Assembly: GCF_021608185.1 (NCBI RefSeq)
Contig: NZ_JAKIHN010000005.1
Span: 124,001 to 188,000 of the forward strand
Direction of reading: 5' to 3'
Origin: Flavobacterium anseongense
GTDB lineage: Bacteria > Bacteroidota > Bacteroidia > Flavobacteriales > Flavobacteriaceae
DNA: 64,000 nt
Positions within the stretch are counted from its first letter, which is position 1, and each line of letters begins with the position of its first letter. The notes beneath the pieces are model-generated. The model saw nothing but the letters and a program-made list of their open reading frames with translations, was not told where the DNA came from and searched no databases. Shown piece by piece: positions 1 through 8,374 of this stretch. The translations under genes were made by a program, and so were the position numbers.

Positions 1-65
1 GATGTAATTTGCATCGTAGATGAAACGGAACTAATTCGATTACGTATTTCCTTTAAGTTTGCCAT
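1..65 (-). CDS. atpG: ATP synthase gamma subunit, 5' end only
   Basis: Reading the minus strand from the ATG at 65 gives MANLKEIRNRISSVSSTMQI, which is the conserved N-terminal helix of the F1 gamma subunit, the rotating shaft inside the alpha/beta ring. About 21 codons are visible before the window edge. It follows atpA by 71 bases, as expected for the order atpA-atpG in an ATP synthase operon. The identity is clear although the gene is cut by the window. Confidence 0.9.
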   Translation of the reverse strand, partial: MANLKEIRNRISSVSSTMQIT

Positions 66-136
66 TGTTTAATGTAGAAATGTACCAATTAATCAATGTG
101 AAAATTGTTACATGTTCACATTGATACATTGAATAA

Positions 137-1711
137 TTAATATTTCGCTGAAAGTTCTTTAGCTACTTTTTCTAAAACGTCAGTAATATTGTCATCCAAT
201 TTACCTGCTTTTAAAGCATTTAAAGTGTCTTTGTGTTTGCTGTTTAAATAATCGATAAAGCTTCTTTCGAATTCTTTTACTTTGTTAACAGGAACACTTC
301 TCAACAAGTTTTTAGAACCTGCATAGATAATTGCAACCTGATCTTCTACAGTATACGGATCGTTTACGGCTTGTTTCAGGATTTCAACGTTTCTTCTTCC
401 TTTTTCGATTACGTTTAAAGTAACAGCATCCAAATCAGAACCAAATTTTGCAAACGCTTCCAATTCACGGAATTGTGCCTGGTCTAATTTTAATGTTCCG
501 GCTACTTTTTTCATCGATTTAATCTGAGCATTTCCTCCAACACGTGATACTGAAATACCTACGTTAATAGCGGGACGAACTCCAGAGTTAAACAAATCTC
601 CATCAAGGAAAATCTGTCCGTCAGTAATCGAAATTACGTTAGTTGGGATATAAGCAGAAACGTCACCCGCTTGTGTTTCGATAATTGGCAAAGCCGTTAA
701 TGAACCACCACCTTTTACGATTGGTTTCAATGAATCAGGTAAATCGTTCATGTTTTTTGCGATATCATCATCCGCAATTACTTTACAAGCTCTTTCTAAT
801 AAACGAGAGTGTAAGTAGAATACGTCTCCAGGATAAGCCTCACGTCCCGGTGGTCTTCTTAACAAAAGAGATACCTCACGGTAAGCCACCGCTTGTTTTG
901 ATAAATCATCATAGATAATCAAGGCAGGACGACCTGAATCTCTGAAATATTCACCGATTGCAGCTCCGGCCATTGGCGCATAAACCTGCATTGGTGCTGG
1001 GTCAGAAGCATTAGCAGCAACGATAACTGTGTAAGCCATTGCTCCTTTTTCTTCTAATGTTTTAGCTATTCCGGCTACTGTTGACGCTTTCTGTCCAACA
1101 GCAACATAGATACAAAATACCGGTTGACCAGCATCGTAGAATTCTTTTTGGTTAAGGATGGTATCGATACAAACTGTAGTTTTCCCTGTTTGACGGTCAC
1201 CAATAACTAACTCTCTTTGTCCTCTTCCAACCGGAATCATCGCATCGATAGATTTGATTCCTGTTTGTAATGGCTCAGTTACCGGTTGACGGAAGATAAC
1301 TCCAGGAGCTTTTCTTTCCAATGGCATTTCGTATAAATCACCACCAATTGGACCTTTACCGTCGATTGGATTACCCAATGTATCAACAACACGTCCTACG
1401 ATTTGCTCACCAACTTTAAGCGATGCAATACGTTGTGTTCTTTTTACTGTAGAACCTTCTTTAATTCCTGTAGATGGTCCTAAAAGTACAACTCCTACAT
1501 TGTCTTCTTCTAAGTTCAAAACGATAGCTTCCAATCCGTTGTCGAATTGTACTAACTCACCGTATTGAGCGTTTGATAACCCGTAAACACGAGCAATACC
1601 ATCACCTACCTGAAGAACAGTTCCTACTTCTTCTAATGTTGCACCTGATTCAAAACCAGATAATTGTTTCTTTAATATTGCTGAAATTTCAGCTGGATTG
1701 ATTTCTGCCAT
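137..1711 (-). CDS. atpA: ATP synthase F1 subunit alpha
   Basis: This is the non-catalytic nucleotide-binding subunit of the F1 head, which alternates with beta in the hexamer on the cytoplasmic face of the membrane. The protein has 524 residues, slightly longer than the roughly 505-515 common in the family. The Walker A motif GDRQTGKT is at about residues 171-178. The C-terminal part carries the conserved [20 protein letters not shown] region. The N-terminal beta-barrel domain (about 25-95) is followed by the nucleotide-binding domain and a helical C-terminal domain. It lies 23 bases after atpH and 71 bases before atpG. Nothing unusual is visible. Confidence 0.98.
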   Translation of the reverse strand: MAEINPAEISAILKKQLSGFESGATLEEVGTVLQVGDGIARVYGLSNAQYGELVQFDNGLEAIVLNLEEDNVGVVLLGPSTGIKEGSTVKRTQRIASLKVGEQIVGRVVDTLGNPIDGKGPIGGDLYEMPLERKAPGVIFRQPVTEPLQTGIKSIDAMIPVGRGQRELVIGDRQTGKTTVCIDTILNQKEFYDAGQPVFCIYVAVGQKASTVAGIAKTLEEKGAMAYTVIVAANASDPAPMQVYAPMAGAAIGEYFRDSGRPALIIYDDLSKQAVAYREVSLLLRRPPGREAYPGDVFYLHSRLLERACKVIADDDIAKNMNDLPDSLKPIVKGGGSLTALPIIETQAGDVSAYIPTNVISITDGQIFLDGDLFNSGVRPAINVGISVSRVGGNAQIKSMKKVAGTLKLDQAQFRELEAFAKFGSDLDAVTLNVIEKGRRNVEILKQAVNDPYTVEDQVAIIYAGSKNLLRSVPVNKVKEFERSFIDYLNSKHKDTLNALKAGKLDDNITDVLEKVAKELSAKY

Positions 1712-1734
1712 TTTGATATATCTTTAATGGTAAT

Positions 1735-2262
1735 CTAGTTACTAAATTCTCTTTTTAATTCCTGCAATCTGTTTGACACAGAAGCGTTATATTGTTTGTC
1801 GCCTATTCTCAAAATAAATCCACCAATTATTGAAGGATCGACAGTGTTTTGAATAGTTAATTTTTTAGTCGAAATGGTTGCTGCTTTTGCTAAAATCTGA
1901 GCTTCTAAGTCTGCAGAAATAGGAAAAGCTGTAGTTACTTTTGCCACTTCAACACCGTTGATTTCGTCAAATTGAGTGTTGTATTGTTTAGCAATAGCTA
2001 CTAATATTTCAAATCTTTTGTTTTCTTGTAGCAATCTGAAAAGCGATTTGGTTTCAGCCTGAACTGAGCCAAAAACTTCTGCCAAAGCGTTCATCTTCAA
2101 TTCTGATTTGATTATTGGACTAGCCAAAAACTCTTTTAAATCAGTACTTGAATCAACCGCAGCTATAATTGATTTCATATCATCATTTACCTGACCGGCT
2201 TTTCCGCTTGAAACCGCAGTTTCTATAATTGCTTTCGCGTATCTAATCGCAGCTCTTGACAT
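1735..2262 (-). CDS. atpH: ATP synthase F1 subunit delta
   Basis: This is the peripheral-stalk subunit that ties the top of the F1 head to the b subunits (OSCP homologue). The 175-residue length fits the family. The N-terminal helical domain opens with SRAAIRYAKAIIE. The C-terminal section ends with the typical DPSIIGGFILRIGDKQYNAS segment that is diagnostic of delta/OSCP. It sits 5 bases after atpF and 23 before atpA, so translation is probably coupled within the operon. Confidence 0.96.
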   Translation of the reverse strand: MSRAAIRYAKAIIETAVSSGKAGQVNDDMKSIIAAVDSSTDLKEFLASPIIKSELKMNALAEVFGSVQAETKSLFRLLQENKRFEILVAIAKQYNTQFDEINGVEVAKVTTAFPISADLEAQILAKAATISTKKLTIQNTVDPSIIGGFILRIGDKQYNASVSNRLQELKREFSN

Positions 2263-2267
2263 AACGA

Positions 2268-2768
2268 TTAATTTAATTTAACGTCACCTAACATTTTCTC
2301 AACCAATTTGGTTTGAGAAGCTTTGTCAGCTAATTCATTTCTTAATACTTTCTCTGCTATTTCGATAGACAAGTTAGAAACCTGATTTTTCAAATCTGCC
2401 ATAGCAGCATTTTTCTCGCTATTGATAGCTGCTTTTGCCTGTTCAATCATTTTACCTGCCTGAACTTGTGCTTCTTCTTTAGCTTCAGAAACAATTTTAT
2501 CTTTAATTTCTCTTGCTTCTTTTAGAATAGCATCTCTTTCAACTCTAGCTTGGGCTAATAATTTTTCGTTGTCTGAATTTAATTTTTGCATATCTTTTTT
2601 TGCAATTTCTGCAGAAAGCAATGCATTTTTGATTCCTTCTTCTCTTTCGTTAACGGCATCAAGAATTGGTTTCCAAGCGAATTTTCTTAATAAGAAAACT
2701 AACAACAAGAAAATTAATGTTTGCCAGAAGAATAATCCGAACGAGAAATCATTTATTAACTTTTCCAT
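2268..2768 (-). CDS. atpF: ATP synthase F0 subunit b
   Basis: This is the peripheral-stalk b subunit. The 166-residue protein has one N-terminal membrane helix at about residues 8-27 (FGLFFWQTLIFLLLVFLL). A long charged helix rich in Lys, Glu and Ala follows and would form the right-handed coiled coil reaching up to delta. Length and architecture are normal for bacterial b. The gene follows atpE after a 100-base gap that holds a hairpin, and precedes atpH by 5 bases. Confidence 0.96.
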   Translation of the reverse strand: MEKLINDFSFGLFFWQTLIFLLLVFLLRKFAWKPILDAVNEREEGIKNALLSAEIAKKDMQKLNSDNEKLLAQARVERDAILKEAREIKDKIVSEAKEEAQVQAGKMIEQAKAAINSEKNAAMADLKNQVSNLSIEIAEKVLRNELADKASQTKLVEKMLGDVKLN

Positions 2769-2824
2769 AATTTAATATGTATTATATATGTAAAATTTTT
2801 ATTTCTTTTTAGAGATAAACCAAA

Positions 2825-2845
2825 GCTGCAACCAACCGTTGCAGC
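2825..2845 (-). promoter_or_regulatory. intercistronic hairpin between atpE and atpF
   Basis: The arms GCTGCAAC and GTTGCAGC form a perfect 8-bp stem with a 5-base loop in the 100-base gap after atpE. On the transcribed strand no uninterrupted U run follows, so it is a weak candidate for a terminator. A partial attenuator or an mRNA 3'-end stabiliser is possible. That would fit the need for many c subunits per complex, but the role is inferred. Confidence 0.5.
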
Positions 2846-2868
2846 ATTTGGATTATTGTTTGTTTGGA

Positions 2869-3066
2869 TTAAGCAACAGCAAATAATGCCGCAAACCCAA
2901 TTCCTTCAACAAGTGCAGCTGCAATAAGCATCACTGTTTGAATTTTTGCTGTAGCTTCTGGTTGACGAGCAATTGCATCTAATGCAGAACCACCGATTCT
3001 ACCGATACCAATTCCTACTCCAATAACTACTAATCCTGCTCCTACTAAATTAAGAGTACCTTCCAT
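2869..3066 (-). CDS. atpE: ATP synthase F0 subunit c
   Basis: This is the proteolipid that forms the rotating membrane ring. The 65-residue protein consists of two membrane helices joined by the polar loop ARQPEA. The ion-binding glutamate is Glu54 in the second helix (ALVEGIGF). The Gln and Ser/Thr residues typical of sodium-binding c rings are not seen around it, so proton coupling is more likely. It lies between atpB and atpF in the usual order and is at the short end of the family range. Confidence 0.96.
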   Translation of the reverse strand: MEGTLNLVGAGLVVIGVGIGIGRIGGSALDAIARQPEATAKIQTVMLIAAALVEGIGFAALFAVA

Positions 3067-3127
3067 AATGTATATATATTTAATTAAACATTCAAATTTG
3101 TGTTGTAAGCGTGAAGCCTACTGCATT

Positions 3128-4249
3128 TTAATGATGAGCATCATCATGATGATGCTCTTCAACAGCAGCACCAAAATATAAAGCGGTCAACATTGTAAAA
3201 ATATAAGCTTGTAAAAGCGTTACTAAAATTTCAATTAATGAAATGACGAATGAAAGTCCGAATGCTAAAGGGCTTCCTATCCAGCTTTTGAAAATGAACA
3301 TCATTCCAATCAAACTCATTATAACGATGTGACCTGCAAACATATTAGCGTACAAACGAATCATTAATGAGAACGGTTTGATGATTGCGCCCATCAATTC
3401 GATTGGTGCCAAAATAATTTTCATTGGAACCGGAACACCTGGCATCCAAAAAATATGCAACCAATAATCTTTTTTAGCGGTAAACGTTGTGATAATGAAC
3501 GTTAAAACTGCCAATCCGAAAGTTACAGAGATATTACCTGTAACATTGATTCCGAATGGCAACATACCAATAACATTCAAAAACCAGATAAAAAAGAATA
3601 CCGTCAATAAATGACTCATATATTTTTTATAGTGTCTTTCTCCAATATTTGGGATTGCAATTTCATCACGAACGAATAATACGATTGGCTCGAAAAATCT
3701 TCCTGCTCCTGCTGCTACACCACCATTTTTAGAATATGATTTTCCTAAACCTCTGAACAATAAGAACATTAAAAGTGCTATAATCAACATAGAGAAAACT
3801 CCCTTTGTGATTGAAAAATCTAGTGGCTTTGCGTTTGTTGGATGTCCATCGTGCTCGGTTAAAGTACCTGCTGCATCTGTTTTGTAGATTCTTTCATGAT
3901 GTAAAACATAATAGTTTCCACCATCTTCTGCAACCGATTTTCCTTCATGAAATTTTGAAGAAGAAAAAATGTGAAGACCGTTATCCCAAAGAATGATAGG
4001 CAATGGAAAACCATAATGTTTCCCTGTTTCCTCGTCAGCAAAGAAATTAAAGCTGTGTGAATCTAAAACGTGGTGATTTTTTACTTCGTTAATCTGTTTT
4101 TTAATTTCAGCCTTTGGATCCTGGTTTTCTTTGGTAACAGCTTCTTCATGTCCTGAAGCTGGTTCAGGTGAATTTGCTAATAAAACCGAAGGCAAAAAAG
4201 CAATTAAAGCTACTATACTATAAAGGAATGATTTTTTCGAAAACACCAT
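3128..4249 (-). CDS. atpB: ATP synthase F0 subunit a
   Basis: This is the membrane stator subunit that carries the proton half-channels. The ATG at 4249 gives 373 residues. A longer frame opening at a TTG at 4291 is unlikely because that TTG lies inside the predicted -7 box. An N-terminal signal-like segment (MVFSKKSFLYSIVALIAFL) is followed by a periplasmic extension of about 110 residues, a form known from Bacteroidetes a subunits. Several membrane helices follow. The essential arginine lies in the motif MIRLYANMFAGH. The C-terminus ends in a His/Asp cluster. It is the first gene of the core atp operon. Confidence 0.95.
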   Translation of the reverse strand: MVFSKKSFLYSIVALIAFLPSVLLANSPEPASGHEEAVTKENQDPKAEIKKQINEVKNHHVLDSHSFNFFADEETGKHYGFPLPIILWDNGLHIFSSSKFHEGKSVAEDGGNYYVLHHERIYKTDAAGTLTEHDGHPTNAKPLDFSITKGVFSMLIIALLMFLLFRGLGKSYSKNGGVAAGAGRFFEPIVLFVRDEIAIPNIGERHYKKYMSHLLTVFFFIWFLNVIGMLPFGINVTGNISVTFGLAVLTFIITTFTAKKDYWLHIFWMPGVPVPMKIILAPIELMGAIIKPFSLMIRLYANMFAGHIVIMSLIGMMFIFKSWIGSPLAFGLSFVISLIEILVTLLQAYIFTMLTALYFGAAVEEHHHDDAHH

Positions 4250-4288
4250 AACTATGATTTGTCTAAATTTTATTTCTGAAATTTGGTG

Positions 4289-4296
4289 CAAAAGTA
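4289..4296 (-). promoter_or_regulatory. -7 promoter box of the atpBEFHAG operon
   Basis: On the minus strand this reads TACTTTTG, an exact match to the Bacteroidetes -7 consensus TAnnTTTG, about 40 bases before the atpB ATG. A good -33 TTTG is not seen at the expected spacing. It implies a start of transcription near 4282, between the DUF6168 gene and atpB. Confidence 0.6.
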
Positions 4297-4364
4297 CACT
4301 TTTAATTAATATTAAAAAGTATAAGTTTTATTTTTTTTGATGGAATTGTCGATTCTAAAACAAT

Positions 4365-4763
4365 TTATTGCTTATTGTTTAAAATTCTGATGGTTACATA
4401 GGTTTCTATTGCCAAAAAGTAAATAAATATCGCAAAGAAATTCATCTTTTCTGTTGGTGTTTTTGGAAGATTGGTATGGATTATTGGTCTTAAAAAAGCA
4501 TACGCAATTGCCATCTTTAAAGTTGTGAATGCTAAAAAAGCATAACCAACAGAGTTTTCGGATGTCTTTCTTACCATAGTCAACAACGATACTATAACCC
4601 CCGAAAGCAAAGCAAACAGTAAGTATAGCAACAATGTTGAATAAATAAAGCTGTCTTCGAATTCCTTTGGAATGACGAAATACGATATAGTTTTGTGAAC
4701 GATAAGACCGATTATGGCTGCAATAAAGACTGTAAAAAGGGAATTGTATTTTTTTAAATTCAT
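4365..4763 (-). CDS. AtpI-position membrane protein (DUF6168-like)
   Basis: The 132-residue protein has about four hydrophobic segments and short polar loops. I associate it with the DUF6168 family of flavobacteria, which has no firm function. It occupies the place of atpI upstream of atpB, and its ATG overlaps the stop of atpZ by four bases (ATGA). It may therefore take part in assembling the c ring or in Mg2+ supply, as proposed for AtpI, but this is positional inference. An independent promoter separates it from atpB. Confidence 0.7.
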   Translation of the reverse strand: MNLKKYNSLFTVFIAAIIGLIVHKTISYFVIPKEFEDSFIYSTLLLYLLFALLSGVIVSLLTMVRKTSENSVGYAFLAFTTLKMAIAYAFLRPIIHTNLPKTPTEKMNFFAIFIYFLAIETYVTIRILNNKQ

Positions 4764-4996
4764 TTTTCTTCCTCCGATTTGTTTATTTCTTTTAACTGTC
4801 GGGCGATGTTGTAAAACGCAATTACAACACCGACCATGGTTAAGATTTTTACATATAAATTATCTTTGTTTGTGAATTTTAGGTCAAGCCATTGACCAAG
4901 TTTTGCAAACAGAAAAACAATGATTCCCATTTGGATGGGAATATTAATAAGGGATAACCATTTATTACGCTGTTTTTTCTTCTGCTGATTTTCCAT
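4760..4996 (-). CDS. atpZ: AtpZ/AtpI family protein
   Basis: This is a 78-residue protein with a basic N-terminus (QQKKKQRNKW) and two membrane helices separated by a short loop containing LGQWLDLKF. This is the usual form of AtpZ/AtpI-type accessory proteins encoded beside F-ATPase genes. Family members are thought to help c-ring assembly or Mg2+ handling. Its start lies within the last 32 bases of the bactofilin gene, and its stop overlaps the next start, so the three genes are translationally coupled. Confidence 0.8.
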   Translation of the reverse strand: MENQQKKKQRNKWLSLINIPIQMGIIVFLFAKLGQWLDLKFTNKDNLYVKILTMVGVVIAFYNIARQLKEINKSEEEK

Positions 4997-5369
4997 CGGT
5001 AATCATGTTTTTTACATGAGGTTTCATTATACATGACGCACTGAATTCGGCTCCGGGTTCAACCGAAAGTTTTCCGCAGATTACTTCGCCATGAATGTGG
5101 GCTTTGGATTTTATATTAAGTATTTCCTGTACTTGTATTTTCCCTTCGAAAACACCTTCGATGTCGGCATTTTTACAAACAATATCGCCTTTCACACTGC
5201 CAGCCGGACCAATTACGATTTTGCCTTTTGATTGAAAATTGCCAACCAAATGGCCGTCTAAACGAAAATCCGCAGGTGAAATTATGTCACCCTGAATGGT
5301 AGTTCCTTCAACAATTCTATTGGTTTTTCCCAATAAATCGGTGTACGATTTTGGACTTTTTTCAAACAT
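4965..5369 (-). CDS. bactofilin family polymer-forming protein
   Basis: The 134-residue protein has the bactofilin core of short beta-helix turns at about residues 18-110. Characteristic repeats include EGTTIQGDI, VKGDIVCKN and HIHGEVICGKL. Bactofilins assemble into non-nucleotide filaments that position envelope enzymes. Here the gene lies 5 bases after the SprE-like gene and overlaps atpZ by 32 bases, so it links the gliding/secretion gene to the atp cluster. The specific cellular role in this organism cannot be read from the sequence. Confidence 0.88.
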   Translation of the reverse strand: MFEKSPKSYTDLLGKTNRIVEGTTIQGDIISPADFRLDGHLVGNFQSKGKIVIGPAGSVKGDIVCKNADIEGVFEGKIQVQEILNIKSKAHIHGEVICGKLSVEPGAEFSASCIMKPHVKNMITDGKSAEEKTA

Positions 5370-5374
5370 GATTT

Positions 5375-8212
5375 CTATCCTTTTTTACCGGATTTATCCA
5401 TTTGTGGTGATGGTGGCAACGCAAATTCCTGTTGCTCACCTCCTTTTTGTTCACCTCCTTTTAGATTTTTCCCCGGTATGATTTCATTTGGGTCGTCTTG
5501 AGATGGCTGCCCTTTTTGATTATTATTGGCAACCGGTTTTTGCTGTACCGGTTCCGGTGCTTTTTCTAAAGTCCCGTCCCAATTTGGTTGTGGTGCTGTT
5601 TCCGGAAGATTTCCGGCTAAAAACTCGTCTAAATTCTTTTTAATTTGAACTATTGTATAATTTTCTGCCGAAATAATTATAGGCGTTTGCTGTACTTTAT
5701 ACTCTTTATAGTCTTTCAATATTGATGTAATACCTATTGCTAAATCCTCCGTATTTATTCCGTGAAGCACCACAAAATTGTCGGTCATTGTGTAAATGTC
5801 CAATGAAACTGTGAGTTTGTTCAAACTTCTGTCGGCAATGAATTTTTTGATTTTTTCGCGAAGTGCTTTTGTTCCGGCGTCTTCAAAATCTTTGGTACTG
5901 TAAAGAATTTTCCAGTTTTTAGATGGTGCTTTAGATAGCTGTAGTGCTTCTAATTTAGGTAAATCAACCGATAATAATTTTTCAGCTTTTTTACCCTCTT
6001 CACTATTTGGATAATTTAATGCTACATAATTTAATGCTGTGCTAAATTCACCAAGTCCACCAAGTTTACCAACTATATTGGCTTTTAGCAATTCCAATTT
6101 AGGCACAATTTCATCTCCTGTAAATCGGTTAATTGCTTTTTCTGTCTCGGTTAAAACCGTTTTAAATTCACCATTTTGATATTGTTTGTATAGGTTAGCG
6201 TAAACGACATTTGGCGAATCACTCGACTCTTCAACTTCGCTTGACGGATTTTGCAAAATCTGGGCGTATCTCGAGTTTGGATAATTAGCAACGATGCTTT
6301 CTTTCATTGCATCCGCTTTTGATTTGTCTAAAATTTCATATAGTTTATACAAATGATACATCGATGGAAGCACTAATCTTTCTTCGGGATTATCTCTTAA
6401 TAATTTCTCAAATTTGTTTGCGGCTAATTGATATTCTTTGAATTTTTCTTTATAAATAATTCCAAGTTGATAGTTGGCAAAGTTTCTTTCTTTGCTCAAA
6501 CTGTCAATAGTTGTTTGCGATTCCGGAATTTGTTTTATGTAGAAATCCGGTGTAAATCGCTCATCGACTGCTGCAACATCTTTAGCATCTTTGTCCTCTT
6601 CAGAGTCTTTACCATCGTTTCCTTTACCTGCATTGGCTTTTTCCGAAAGTGATGCAACACGCCAATTGTCCTGTAAGCTTCTTTTGCCCCAGTTTTTGGC
6701 AAACTCTACTTTACCATATGCAACAGTTGTAGGATTGTAAAAATAGAAAACACTTTCGCTTCCTGCGGCTGAAGGATTAGGAGTTTTTGGGATTATTGAT
6801 TTTGGTTTTTTTGAACCAGAGCCATCATCTGAATCGATTTTACCGTCGTTTCTTTCCTGATTTTCTTTAATTCTTGCTAGTTTTTCAGCAGCCTTTTTTT
6901 GTAATTCTTCTTCTTTTTTAAGTTTTTCTATGTGGGTTTCAAAATAAGCTGTTCTTTCTGAACCGGACATTTTATATAGCGATATTATACTGTCATTTGT
7001 TTGTGAAATCGCTTCATATTTGATAACATCTTCCAGATTTTCTCTTTTCTTTTTTATCAAATTAAACTCTCTTGTTCTTGGTTTTAATTGAACCAAGGTG
7101 CTGTCATAATAATTTCCGGCTTTAACAAATTTGGATTCGATAAAATACAAATCAGCTAAATTCCTATAATTGGAAGCGATAAGATACGTGTCTTGTGTTT
7201 TCTTTTTTAAGGAAAGATTGTATTCTTTTTTGGCTTTTTCTTTATTATTCGTTTTTTCATAAAACAATCCCAATTGATGGTGTAAGACATCCAAAAAAGG
7301 ACGGTTCTCTCTATCCTTCAATAAATCATTGTATTTTTTTAGAAAGGCAATTGTATCCCCTTTTTCATAATCAAACTGAGCCGCTTGTCTGGCGTGTGCG
7401 TGAATTACGTATGATTTTGCCGCTTTTCTACGCATGTCGATTACGGTTTGATAGCTGGCATAAGCACTATCTTTATAGCCTAACTCTTCGTAAATCTGAC
7501 CTAAAATATAATTGTATCTTGATATTTCTTCTTTTGATTTTGTGAATTCTATAGCGATTTTAAGTTTGGCAACTGCGCTGTCTCTCTCCTGTAAATTTAA
7601 AAATGCTTGGGCCAAAGTGGCGTTAGCATCGGCAAAAATCTGATCTTTAAATTTGATTTCCTTTAGTAATTTACGAAGATTGTTTACCGCTAAAGCATCA
7701 TTATCCAAACGCATATTGGTTTTTTCTCTCCAGATTTTTACTTCGTATATTTTATCGCTGTTTGGCGATTTATTTAACACATAATTGAATGCATCTAAAG
7801 CCGGGACAAATCGCTGATCATAATATCTTGCTTGTCCGAGCATCATATATGCTTCGTCCATTTGTGGGTTTTTCTCTGAACCGTTAATGTTCATCGAATG
7901 TTTCTGAATCGCTTTGGTTGCTTTGGTTTCTGCTCTCTCAAAATTGGCGTTTTTAGTATTGCCCGGCATGAGATTATCTTCTGAAACCTGCATTCTTTCT
8001 ACAGGAAGTATTGCCCAAAAATTGTCTTTGTTTTGAAGTTTAACTTCTTCAATTCCTTTGTCCAAGGCAATTCCGCCATTGTATAAAATGTTATCTTTCG
8101 TGCTAAGCGCATGTGAATTTCTTGAAAGCCATGTGTTTCTCTTGGTAGAACAGGCAATTAAAAAAAGTAATAATCCCGTGAAGATGAAATATTTAATTGT
8201 ATTGATTTTCAA
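5375..8212 (-). CDS. sprE: SprE/PorW-like T9SS-gliding TPR lipoprotein
   Basis: This is a large TPR lipoprotein of the SprE/PorW type, needed for type IX secretion and gliding in Bacteroidetes. I favour a TTG start at 8212 (945 residues). It directly precedes a lipoprotein signal, MKINTIKYFIF-TGLLLFLIAC, with the lipobox Cys 21 residues in. No in-frame ATG is suitably placed, and the promoter lies just upstream. TPR-like helices fill roughly residues 110-440. A charged coiled-coil stretch and a Lys/Asp/Ser-rich linker follow, then a second TPR block. The C-terminus is rich in Pro, Gln and Gly. Placement of sprE close to atp genes also fits my memory of F. johnsoniae. Family assignment is likely but not proven. 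Confidence 0.8.
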   Translation of the reverse strand: MKINTIKYFIFTGLLLFLIACSTKRNTWLSRNSHALSTKDNILYNGGIALDKGIEEVKLQNKDNFWAILPVERMQVSEDNLMPGNTKNANFERAETKATKAIQKHSMNINGSEKNPQMDEAYMMLGQARYYDQRFVPALDAFNYVLNKSPNSDKIYEVKIWREKTNMRLDNDALAVNNLRKLLKEIKFKDQIFADANATLAQAFLNLQERDSAVAKLKIAIEFTKSKEEISRYNYILGQIYEELGYKDSAYASYQTVIDMRRKAAKSYVIHAHARQAAQFDYEKGDTIAFLKKYNDLLKDRENRPFLDVLHHQLGLFYEKTNNKEKAKKEYNLSLKKKTQDTYLIASNYRNLADLYFIESKFVKAGNYYDSTLVQLKPRTREFNLIKKKRENLEDVIKYEAISQTNDSIISLYKMSGSERTAYFETHIEKLKKEEELQKKAAEKLARIKENQERNDGKIDSDDGSGSKKPKSIIPKTPNPSAAGSESVFYFYNPTTVAYGKVEFAKNWGKRSLQDNWRVASLSEKANAGKGNDGKDSEEDKDAKDVAAVDERFTPDFYIKQIPESQTTIDSLSKERNFANYQLGIIYKEKFKEYQLAANKFEKLLRDNPEERLVLPSMYHLYKLYEILDKSKADAMKESIVANYPNSRYAQILQNPSSEVEESSDSPNVVYANLYKQYQNGEFKTVLTETEKAINRFTGDEIVPKLELLKANIVGKLGGLGEFSTALNYVALNYPNSEEGKKAEKLLSVDLPKLEALQLSKAPSKNWKILYSTKDFEDAGTKALREKIKKFIADRSLNKLTVSLDIYTMTDNFVVLHGINTEDLAIGITSILKDYKEYKVQQTPIIISAENYTIVQIKKNLDEFLAGNLPETAPQPNWDGTLEKAPEPVQQKPVANNNQKGQPSQDDPNEIIPGKNLKGGEQKGGEQQEFALPPSPQMDKSGKKG

Positions 8213-8267
8213 AGCAAAACGTTTAATGTTATAACGTAAAAAAGTTATAAATAGTATAACTAACTGG

Positions 8268-8312
8268 TAAAAATACGTTTCTTTTTGATATGGCAAAAAA
8301 ATAAGCGGTAAG
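8268..8312 (-). promoter_or_regulatory. promoter with TTACCGCTT element, sprE-like gene
   Basis: On the minus strand the order is TTACCGCTT (near 8303-8311), 5 bases, TTTG (8294-8297), 18 bases, then TATTTTTA (8268-8275), followed by ACCAGTTAGT. This fits a Bacteroidetes -33/-7 pair with one deviation at the last -7 base. The same arrangement is found before the giant secreted protein gene. Predicted transcription starts near 8261 and leaves a leader of about 50 bases before the TTG start. Confidence 0.65.
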
Positions 8313-8374
8313 ATTTTGTCCTTAGTACTAAATACCAACAACGCTTCGATTAAAAATTGAGCCAGAGATAGAAA

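Noticed and set aside
4250-4291. TTG start for atpB
   Set aside because: It overlaps the TACTTTTG promoter box; the ATG at 4249 begins the signal-like segment.
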